NCBI RefSeq assembly: GCF_030818255.1
Contig: NZ_JAUTAG010000001.1
Span: 806,001 to 870,000 of the forward strand
Origin: Microbacterium sp. SORGH_AS_0969
GTDB taxonomy: Bacteria; Actinomycetota; Actinomycetes; Actinomycetales; Microbacteriaceae
Length of the DNA: 64,000 nt
Direction of reading: 5' to 3'
Shown here: in pieces, positions 1 through 6,681 of the stretch
How the letters are laid out: each line of letters begins with the position of its first letter
How positions within the stretch are numbered: position 1 is the stretch's first letter
Notes under the pieces: generated by a model
The model's database searches: none
What the model saw: only the letters and a program-made list of their open reading frames with translations
Told to the model about the DNA's origin: nothing
Translations under genes and position numbers: made by a program

Positions 1-1
1 C

Positions 2-142
2 GTCGTGACGAGCGCTCGCTCTCTCGGGGTGACGCGCGACGACGAGACGCGGGCGGTCGCCGAGCTCCGCCAACGGGGCGTGATGGTGAAGGTCCTCTCG
101 CACGGGGAGCGTCACCTGCACGATGCGGTCGCACCCCTCTGA
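2..142 (+). CDS. C-terminal end of an unidentified protein (truncated by window edge)
   Basis: The frame from base 2 is open and ends at TGA 140-142. It gives the last 46 residues of a protein whose start lies outside the window. The fragment is charged and soluble, with an RDDETRAVAELRQRG stretch and a C-terminal HLHDAVAPL. I do not recognise a family. Codon choice is strongly GC at third positions, like the neighbouring real genes, which is the main support. The next gene runs on the opposite strand and converges on it with a gap of only 27 bases. Confidence 0.45.
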   Translation, partial: VVTSARSLGVTRDDETRAVAELRQRGVMVKVLSHGERHLHDAVAPL

Positions 143-169
143 CGTCCGTTCCGGGTTTCTGACGGCGGT

Positions 170-2509
170 TCAGGCCCCCACGTAGCGGGCGAGATGTTCG
201 CCCGTGAGGGTGGAGCGGGCGGCGACGAGATCGGCGGGGGTGCCCTCGAAGACCACCCGTCCGCCGTCATGGCCGGCCCCGGGTCCGAGATCGATGATCC
301 AGTCGGCGTGCGCCATGACCGCTTGGTGGTGCTCGATCACGACGACCGTGTTTCCGGCATCCACAAGTCGATCGAGCAGACCGAGCAGGTTGTCGACATC
401 GGCGAGATGGAGCCCTGTGGTCGGCTCATCGAGAACGTAGACAGCCCCGGACTTCGCCATCGAGATGGCGAGCTTGAGTCGCTGCCGCTCGCCGCCCGAG
501 AGGGTGTTCAGCGCCTGGCCGAGCGTGAGATACCCGAGCCCGACATCGACGAGTCGGCCGAGGACCGCGACCGCCGGCCCGGTGGTGAGGAACGCGGATG
601 CCTCGGACACCGACATCGCCAGGACCTCGGCGATGTTCTTGCCGTGGAGTGTGTACTCGAGCACCTCGTCGGAGAAGCCGCTCCCACCGCACAGCTCGCA
701 GTCCGTTTCGACGGTCGATTGGAAGCCGAGCTGCGTGACGATCACGCCGAGACCCTTGCAGGCGGCGCAGGCCCCTTCGGAGTTCGCGCTGAACAGGGCG
801 GGCTTCACGCCGTTCGCCTTCGCGAAGGCGGCGCGGACCGCGTCGAGGATGCCCGTGTAGGTGGCGGGGCTGCTGCGGCGCGAGCCCTTGATGGGCGTCT
901 GGTCGACGACCACCACGTCGTCGAAGGCGGGGAGTGCGCCGTGGATGAGGGACGACTTGCCGGATCCGGCGACCCCCGTGACGACGGTGAGCACCCCCAG
1001 GGGGACGTCGACGTCGATGTCGCGGAGGTTGTGCCGGGTCGCCCCGCGGATCGGGAGTGCGCCGGTGGCGGAACGCACCGCGCTCTTGAGCTCGGCCCGG
1101 TGGTCGAGGAAGCGACCCGTGAGGGTGCGAGAAGCGCGGAGGCCGGCGACATCACCCTCGTACTGCACGGTTCCGCCGTCGCGTCCCGCGCGAGGGCCGA
1201 GGTCGACGACGTGATCGGCGATGTCGATCACCTCGGGCTTGTGCTCCACGACGAGCACCGTGTTGCCCTTGTCACGCAGCTGCAGGAGGGTTTCGTTCAT
1301 CCGCTGGATGTCGTGCGGGTGAAGACCCGCCGTGGGCTCGTCGAAGACGTAGGTGATGTCGGTGAGGCTCGAGCCGAGGTGGCGGATCATCTTGGTGCGC
1401 TGCGCCTCACCGCCTGACAGGGTGCCGCTGGCACGGTCGAGCGAGAGGTATCCGAGCCCGATATGGACGAACGCGTCGAGCGTGTCGCGGAGCCCCTGCA
1501 CGAGCGGAGCCACCGAGGGATCGTCGACCGTGCGCACCCAGGCGGCAAGGTCGGTGATCTGCATGGCGGCGGCATTCGCGATGTTCACCCCGCCGATGCG
1601 CGACGACCGAGCGCCCTCATTGAGACGGGTTCCCCCGCACGCCGGACAGGCGATGAAGGTGACGGCGCGATCGACGAACGCACGGATGTGAGGCTGAAGG
1701 GCGTCACGGTCTTTCTGCAGCATGCTCTTGGTGACCTTGGGAACGAGCCCCTCGTAGGTCATGTTGGTGTTCGCGATGCGCACCTTCGTCTGCTCTTTGT
1801 AGAGCAGGTCGTGGCGTTCTTCGGCGGTGAACTCTGAGACGGGTTTGTCGCCGTCGAAGAAGCCCGACTCGCTGAAGACCCGGACCATCCAACCGTCGGC
1901 CGTGTAACCGGGCACGGTGATCGCTCCGCCGTTCAGCGACTTCGTTTCGTCGAGGAGCTGCGAGATGTCGATGTCGCTGACGTGACCGAGACCCTCGCAG
2001 TCGGGGCACATCCCGCCCGTGATCTCGAACGAGCGCCGCTCCTTCTGCCCCTTTCGCGCCCCGGTGGCGATCGTGACGGCACCGGCCCCCGAGATCGAGG
2101 GGACGTTGAAGGAGAACGCCTGAGAAGACCCGACGTGAGGCTGACCGAGCCGGCTGAACAGCACGCGCAACATGGCGTGCACGTCGGTGGCAGTGCCGAC
2201 CGTCGACCGGGCGTTGGCGGCCATGCGCTCCTGGTCGACACGGATCGTGGCGCTGAGATTCTCGAGCGCGTCGACGTCGGGGCGGGAGAGCTGCCCCATG
2301 AACTGCTGAACGAAGGTGGGGTACGTCTCGTTGATGAGCCGCTGCGACTCGGCGGCGATCGTGCCGAAGACGAGCGACGACTTGCCCGAGCCGCTGACAC
2401 CGGTGAAGACCGTGAGCCGGCGCTTGGGAACGTCGAGGTCGACGTTCTGCAGGTTGTTCTCGCGGGCACCGCGCACGCGGATGACGTCGTGGGCGTCGGG
2501 GTCGGTCAT
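170..2509 (-). CDS. Short UvrA-like ABC ATPase (excinuclease subunit A paralogue)
   Basis: This 779-residue protein is a tandem ABC ATPase of the UvrA class. Walker A GVSGSGKSSL is at residues 37-46 and a second copy, GVAGSGKSSL, lies near 515. Signature motifs LSGGEAQR (about 365) and LSGGERQR (about 690) follow. Zinc-finger cysteine pairs are visible (CPDC, CPAC, then CAAC and CELC). Canonical UvrA is about 950 residues. The missing length matches loss of the UvrB-binding insertion, as in UvrA2/DrrC-like proteins linked to drug or DNA-adduct tolerance. The ATG at 2509 follows a good GAGGAGG ribosome site. It stands alone, with no uvrB or uvrC nearby. A role in DNA-damage or drug tolerance is inference; the ABC/UvrA assignment is firm. 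Confidence 0.9.
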   Translation of the reverse strand: MTDPDAHDVIRVRGARENNLQNVDLDVPKRRLTVFTGVSGSGKSSLVFGTIAAESQRLINETYPTFVQQFMGQLSRPDVDALENLSATIRVDQERMAANARSTVGTATDVHAMLRVLFSRLGQPHVGSSQAFSFNVPSISGAGAVTIATGARKGQKERRSFEITGGMCPDCEGLGHVSDIDISQLLDETKSLNGGAITVPGYTADGWMVRVFSESGFFDGDKPVSEFTAEERHDLLYKEQTKVRIANTNMTYEGLVPKVTKSMLQKDRDALQPHIRAFVDRAVTFIACPACGGTRLNEGARSSRIGGVNIANAAAMQITDLAAWVRTVDDPSVAPLVQGLRDTLDAFVHIGLGYLSLDRASGTLSGGEAQRTKMIRHLGSSLTDITYVFDEPTAGLHPHDIQRMNETLLQLRDKGNTVLVVEHKPEVIDIADHVVDLGPRAGRDGGTVQYEGDVAGLRASRTLTGRFLDHRAELKSAVRSATGALPIRGATRHNLRDIDVDVPLGVLTVVTGVAGSGKSSLIHGALPAFDDVVVVDQTPIKGSRRSSPATYTGILDAVRAAFAKANGVKPALFSANSEGACAACKGLGVIVTQLGFQSTVETDCELCGGSGFSDEVLEYTLHGKNIAEVLAMSVSEASAFLTTGPAVAVLGRLVDVGLGYLTLGQALNTLSGGERQRLKLAISMAKSGAVYVLDEPTTGLHLADVDNLLGLLDRLVDAGNTVVVIEHHQAVMAHADWIIDLGPGAGHDGGRVVFEGTPADLVAARSTLTGEHLARYVGA

Positions 2510-2582
2510 GGGCGCCTCCTCGGGATCGTCCCAGTGTGGCGGAGACCTCCGACATTCGCGACGGCGCCGCTTGCGCTGCGGG

Positions 2583-3017
2583 CGCCCGGGCGTACCGTCG
2601 CGCGGAGTCCCGGGCGACGGTCTGTGCCGTCAGGCGGAGACCGGGGCGAAACGCCGAGGCCGCGGCATCCGCAAGCGGCGGGTCGCGGCTCAACTCCGCA
2701 GGACGGCACGGCATACGCACGCCGGCACCCACGGCGACCCGGGCGTACCGTCACGCGGAGTCCCGGGCCGCGACGCGTACCGTCCCGCGGTGTCCGGGGC
2801 GAAACGCCGAGGCCGCGGCATCCGGAACCGGCGTGTCGCGGCTCAACTCCGCACGACGGCACGGCACACGCACGCCGGCCCCCACGGCGACCCGGGCGTA
2901 CCGTCACGCGGAGACCCGGGCCGCGACGCGTACCGTCCCGCGGTGTCCGGGGCGAAACGCCGAGGCCGCGGCATCCGGAACCGGCGTGTCGCGGCTCAAC
3001 TCCGCACGACGGCACAC
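2583..3017. repeat. Intergenic repeat array, about 2.8 copies of a 153-bp palindromic unit
   Basis: This non-coding stretch between the UvrA-like gene and the helicase gene contains a unit that recurs with a period of 153 bases (CGTACCG begins at 2591, 2744 and 2897). Copies two and three are nearly identical; the first has diverged. Each copy begins with a TACCGTCACGCGGAGT-type end and closes with ACTCCGCACGACGGCA, its near inverted complement. Inside is a second dyad (GCGACGCG with CGTGTCGC). The same ends recur at 30760-31186. No open frame here looks coding. Confidence 0.75.
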
Positions 3018-3089
3018 CCCCGGCCCACGGTGCGGCACACCCGTGCCGATCGGCGCCGCGCCGGCGCCGAGGCTCGCTCCGGAGACGAC

Positions 3090-3123
3090 GGTGCCCCCCG
3101 CGGACGAATCCGCGGGGGGCACC
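3090..3123 (-). terminator. Strong GC hairpin, terminator of the DEAD-box gene
   Basis: A perfect dyad: GGTGCCCCCCGCGGA, loop CGAA, then TCCGCGGGGGGCACC. It begins 11 bases past the stop of the helicase gene on the minus strand. There is no clear U-tract, as is usual in very GC-rich genomes, so termination is inferred from the stem. Confidence 0.7.
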
Positions 3124-3133
3124 GGATGAAGAC

Positions 3134-4681
3134 TCAGCCCTGGGCGCGACGGTTCGTGCGCGAGTTGCGGGCGCCGACGACCATGCCGGTCGTGGGAGTG
3201 CCGGATGCCGAACGACCGGCGCCCTGCGGACGACCGGCGGACGCACCGGTGCGCTGCGCACCCGCGCCGCCCTGACCGCGACCCGCGCCGGAGCGCTGAC
3301 CGCCGCGACCGCCCTGGGGAGCGCGCCCCGCGGCCGGAGCATCGGATGCCGCGGCACCCGCGCCGCGACGACGACCGCCGCCGCCCTGACCACCGGAGCG
3401 GCCGGCGGGCTGCTGGCCCTCGCCGCGCGCCGCGCGCTTGCGCTGCGCGTTGGCGCCCTGCGAGCGGCCCCCGCCCTGGGGCTGCGCGACGACGGGCTCG
3501 GGCTTGACGTACGGGGCGACCTCGCCCACGAGGGCGACGACCTCGGGCGAGGTCGAGGTGACCTGCTGCGGGGTGGCCGAGATCTTGGCCTTGCGGAGGA
3601 TGTCGAGGGTGTCACGACGCTGCTCGGGGAGCATGATCGTGACGACGTCGCCGGCCGAGCCCGCACGGGCGGTGCGACCCGAGCGGTGCAGGTACGCCTT
3701 GTGCTCGACGGGCGGGTCGACGTGCACGACGAGCTCGACACCGTCGACGTGCACGCCGCGCGCGGCGACGTCGGTGGCGACGAGGACCTTCGCGCGGCCG
3801 TCGCCGAAAGCGGCGAGGTTGCGGTCACGCGCGGGCTGCGAGAGGTTGCCGTGCAGGTCGACGGCGGGGATGCCCGAGGCGGTCAGCTGCTTCGCGAGCT
3901 TCTTGGCCTGGTGCTTGGTGCGCATGAAGAGGATGCGTCGCGCGGTGCCCGAGGCGAGCGTCTGCACGAGGTCCTTCTTGGCGTCCGCGTCAACCGGCGC
4001 GAAGACGTGGTGGGTCATCGCGGCGACGTGCGAGTGCGCCTCGTCGACCGAGTGCAGGACCTCGTTGCGGAGGAACCGCTTCACGAGCTTGTCCACACCG
4101 TTGTCGAGCGTGGCCGAGAAGAGCAGGCGCTGGCCGTCGGCGGGCGTGCGCGCGAGCAGGCGCGTGACACCGGGGAGGAAGCCGAGGTCGGCCATGTGAT
4201 CGGCCTCGTCGAGGACCGTGATCTCGATGTCGCTCAGGTTCGCGAAGCCCTGACCGATGAGGTCTTCGAGGCGACCGGGGCAGGCGACGAGGATGTCGAC
4301 GCCCGCGGCGAGCGCGTCGACCTGACGCTTCTGGTTCACGCCGCCGTAGACGGTCGTGGTGACGAGGTTGAACGCGGCGGCGAGGGGTTTGATGACCTCG
4401 TCGATCTGGTTGGCCAGCTCGCGGGTGGGGGCGAGCACGAGCGCGCGGGGCTTGCGGCCCCGGCGGCGGTCGGTCGACGCGCCGAGGCGCGCGACGAGCG
4501 GCAGCGAGAACGCGAGGGTCTTGCCCGAGCCGGTCTTGCCGCGGCCAAGCACGTCGCGCCCGGCGAGGGTGTCGGGAAGGGTGTCGGCCTGGATCGGGAA
4601 GGGCTCGTTCTTGCCCTGCGCGGCGAGAACGGCGATGAGGGGGGCGGGCACGCCGAGGTCGGCGAAAGTCTGGGACGTCAT
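3134..4681 (-). CDS. DEAD-box ATP-dependent RNA helicase with RG-rich C-terminal tail
   Basis: A 515-residue helicase. The N-terminal core has GRGKTGSGKT (Walker A, about residue 50), PTRELANQ (motif Ia), DEADHMADLGF (motif II) and SAT (motif III). The second RecA lobe ends with HRSGRTARAG (motif VI). From about residue 400 the protein becomes a disordered Gly/Arg/Gln-rich tail with many GGQ, GRG and AQR words, of the kind that binds RNA in cold-shock and ribosome-assembly helicases. The ATG at 4681 is preferred over one 30 bases upstream because an AGGAG site precedes it and the protein then begins MTSQTFADLGV, the usual start of the family. It is monocistronic. A role in RNA remodelling or ribosome biogenesis is inferred from the family. 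Confidence 0.92.
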   Translation of the reverse strand: MTSQTFADLGVPAPLIAVLAAQGKNEPFPIQADTLPDTLAGRDVLGRGKTGSGKTLAFSLPLVARLGASTDRRRGRKPRALVLAPTRELANQIDEVIKPLAAAFNLVTTTVYGGVNQKRQVDALAAGVDILVACPGRLEDLIGQGFANLSDIEITVLDEADHMADLGFLPGVTRLLARTPADGQRLLFSATLDNGVDKLVKRFLRNEVLHSVDEAHSHVAAMTHHVFAPVDADAKKDLVQTLASGTARRILFMRTKHQAKKLAKQLTASGIPAVDLHGNLSQPARDRNLAAFGDGRAKVLVATDVAARGVHVDGVELVVHVDPPVEHKAYLHRSGRTARAGSAGDVVTIMLPEQRRDTLDILRKAKISATPQQVTSTSPEVVALVGEVAPYVKPEPVVAQPQGGGRSQGANAQRKRAARGEGQQPAGRSGGQGGGGRRRGAGAAASDAPAAGRAPQGGRGGQRSGAGRGQGGAGAQRTGASAGRPQGAGRSASGTPTTGMVVGARNSRTNRRAQG

Positions 4682-4925
4682 GAATACTCCTGCCGCGGCA
4701 CACGCGCACACGGCGATTCGGGATGCCGCGATGCTGCGGCTGCAAGGGGCGAAGGCGCCGGGTGGCGCATCCGTTCGCCGTGAAGGTCAAAGGCCCGAGA
4801 GAAAAGGGGCCGGTGCGTTCGACGACGCGAGGAGCGAAAGCTCCGCCCACCAGTCTAGCGGGTGAGGCGCCATCTCCGTCGCGCGGGGGATCCGCGAGCG
4901 CATCGGCGCTCGTAGCGTCGAGGAC

Positions 4926-5078
4926 ATGGACGTCTCATCGATGATCATGGGCGGCGCGATCGCATCGATCGCCTGGATCGCCTTCTATCCGTGGGCGCAG
5001 ATGCGCCGCCTCCGCGAGATCGACGCCCACGCCGCGGCGGAGGGCGGGGAGGCCGGGCAGGGGACGACGGAACGCTAG
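4926..5078 (+). CDS. Small (50-residue) single-pass membrane protein
   Basis: A short frame with a GC-typical codon pattern encodes a protein starting MDVSSMIMGGAIASIAWIA. A hydrophobic segment of about 20 residues ends at FYPWAQMRRLREID, and a charged Glu/Gly-rich tail follows. The pattern suggests one membrane helix with a cytosolic C-terminus. GTCGAGG just upstream may serve as ribosome site. Nothing in it indicates a function. The case rests on codon use and membrane topology, so it is moderate. Confidence 0.5.
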   Translation: MDVSSMIMGGAIASIAWIAFYPWAQMRRLREIDAHAAAEGGEAGQGTTER

Positions 5079-5220
5079 ACGCCCCGCGCGAGGGCCCGGC
5101 GCTGATCGGCCGCGCGCTGATCGGTCGGCAGGAGGCGACCCGGTGCTGCCCGCCCGGCGCCGGCCGGCCGGTCGGAGGGTCGGGCGCGCGGAGGGGCAGC
5201 CGGCGAGCGGCGGCCCGCCG

Positions 5221-5808
5221 CTACATGCCCGGGCTCGAGGCGGCCGCGCGCCAGCAGCCCGCGACGTGGTCGTCGACCATGCCGGAGGACTGCATGAGCG
5301 CGTACATCGTGGTCGGCCCGACGAAACGGAAGCCGCGACGGCGCAGCTCTTTGCTCATCGCCGTGGACTCCGGCGTCACCGCGGGGACCTCGGCGAACGT
5401 GCGCGGCGGCTCGTGCGTCGCGGGGGCGAACGACCACATCAGGGTGTCGAGTTCTCCTTCGGCCATGCCCGCCACGATGGTCGCGTTGCCGATCACGGCC
5501 TCGATCTTCCCGCGATGGCGGATGATGCCGGCATCCTGAAGCAGTCGCTCGACGTCGTCGGGGCCGAAGGCGGCGACGGCGGTCGGCTCGAAGCCGTGGA
5601 ACGCCTCGCGGAAACGCGGACGCTTGCGCAGGATCGTGATCCAGGACAGACCCGCTTGGAAGCCCTCGAGGCTCAGCTTCTCGAACAAGGGGCGGTCGCC
5701 GCGCAGCGTCGTTCCCCACTCTTCGTCGTGGTAACGCTGGTACTCGGCGTCAGAGCCGGCCCACGCGCACCGCACGACACCGTCGGCCCCGGTCACCAGA
5801 TCACTCAT
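5221..5808 (-). CDS. tag: DNA-3-methyladenine glycosylase I (Tag family)
   Basis: The 195-residue protein matches Tag in length and motifs. It has an N-terminal RCAWAGSDAEYQRYHDEEWG, then FEKLSLEGFQAGLSWITIL, the zinc/structural Cys and His residues, and a C-terminal FRFVGPTTMYALMQSSGMVDDH. Tag removes 3-methyladenine from alkylated DNA as the first step of base-excision repair. I take the ATG at 5808; a GTG two codons upstream (5814) is also possible. The gene stands alone on the minus strand, with 142 bases of GC-rich DNA and no gene beyond its stop. Together with the UvrA-like ATPase and RecQ it adds DNA-repair functions to this part of the chromosome, but they are not co-transcribed. Confidence 0.93.
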   Translation of the reverse strand: MSDLVTGADGVVRCAWAGSDAEYQRYHDEEWGTTLRGDRPLFEKLSLEGFQAGLSWITILRKRPRFREAFHGFEPTAVAAFGPDDVERLLQDAGIIRHRGKIEAVIGNATIVAGMAEGELDTLMWSFAPATHEPPRTFAEVPAVTPESTAMSKELRRRGFRFVGPTTMYALMQSSGMVDDHVAGCWRAAASSPGM

Positions 5809-5881
5809 GCCCACAGGCTACGGGTGCGCTCCGACACCGGTCCCCGGCGGCCGGACACCGGCGTCCCCGCCGACGTCACCA

Positions 5882-5950
5882 GAACAGGGGATGCCACGAA
5901 AACAGGCCGCACCGCGCGCAGACGCCCTGTTTTCGCAGCGTTCCCTGTTC
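5882..5950. repeat. Long imperfect hairpin, GAACAG family copy 1
   Basis: Arms GAACAGGGGATGCCACGAAA... and ...TTTTCGCAGCGTTCCCTGTTC form a long dyad in the gap between tag and the peptidase gene. A related element with the GAACAGGCGATGC word lies at 34389-34459. Here it lies past the stop of the peptidase gene and could act as its terminator. Confidence 0.55.
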
Positions 5951-5970
5951 TCGACGCAGCGATCGGCGCG

Positions 5971-6681
5971 TCACAGTACCCGCGTCGGCACGGCCTCCTC
6001 GACCGCCCCGTCGCCGACGCGATTAACGCGATGCACCGCGCCCCCGGGCAGCTCGGTGACGAAGTCCACCGCGCGGGTCCCCTCGTAGAGCACCCCGGTG
6101 CCCTCGTCGAGGCCGAAGCCGCCGGGGAGCGTGCCCTCGGCGATCGCGCGGTGCAGCGCCGGCCGTCGCTCGACTTGCGAGTCGTAGTGCACCCCGAGCG
6201 ACCCGGGGATGAACCCGAGGCCATCGGTGATGGTGCGCACCTCACCGAAGCCCGAGGTGGGGCCGCCGGCGTGCCAGCACAGGGCGCCCGCCGAGGTCCC
6301 GGCGAGCAGGATGCCGCTCTCCCACGCCGCGCGCAGGACGGTGTCGAGACCATGGGCGCGCCACACCGCGAGGAGGTTCACCACACTGCCGCCGCCCGTC
6401 CACACGAGGTCTGCGGACTGCACAACCTCGGCCAGGTCGAGCACCGTGCGTCCGAAGAGGCGCAGGTGCACGGCATCCACGCCCGCCGCCATCGCCGCGG
6501 CGAGCTCGCGGCCTTCGTCGATGCGCTGGTCGCCGCCCGCGGTGCCGAGGAACACGATCCGAGGGCGCCCCTCGACGCCGGTGAGATCGAGCGCGTGCCG
6601 GAGCAGCGGGCCGAAGGCCAGGTCGCCCCACGAGGCGTCGGCCCACCCGCCGCAGGTCGCGAGGATGCGGGGCACCGTCAC
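5971..6681 (-). CDS. Peptidase E-like protein (S51 family)
   Basis: This 236-residue protein has the S51 fold signature GTSAGALCWHAGG (nucleophile Ser about residue 120), preceded by VWTGGGSVVNLLAVW and followed by GLGFIPGSLGVHYDS. S51 enzymes include alpha-aspartyl dipeptidase and cyanophycinase-like peptidases and act in the cytosol. The GTG at 6681 overlaps the stop of the GH2 gene by four bases (GTGA), which fixes the start and implies translational coupling at the end of the sugar operon. Further upstream starts would run deep into the GH2 gene. Its link to sugar use is unclear; it may process a peptide or amino-acid conjugate. Confidence 0.85.
   Translation of the reverse strand: MTVPRILATCGGWADASWGDLAFGPLLRHALDLTGVEGRPRIVFLGTAGGDQRIDEGRELAAAMAAGVDAVHLRLFGRTVLDLAEVVQSADLVWTGGGSVVNLLAVWRAHGLDTVLRAAWESGILLAGTSAGALCWHAGGPTSGFGEVRTITDGLGFIPGSLGVHYDSQVERRPALHRAIAEGTLPGGFGLDEGTGVLYEGTRAVDFVTELPGGAVHRVNRVGDGAVEEAVPTRVL

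Noticed and set aside
2583..3017. Insertion sequence or transposon
   Set aside because: No transposase or integrase frame exists in this gap or elsewhere in the window. A non-autonomous element is possible but not shown.
1982..4783. A very long open frame on the plus strand opposite the UvrA-like and helicase genes
   Set aside because: It is antisense to two genes with clear motifs. Long antisense frames are expected in GC-rich DNA, and its translation is low-complexity Arg/Gly/Asp-rich with no domain.
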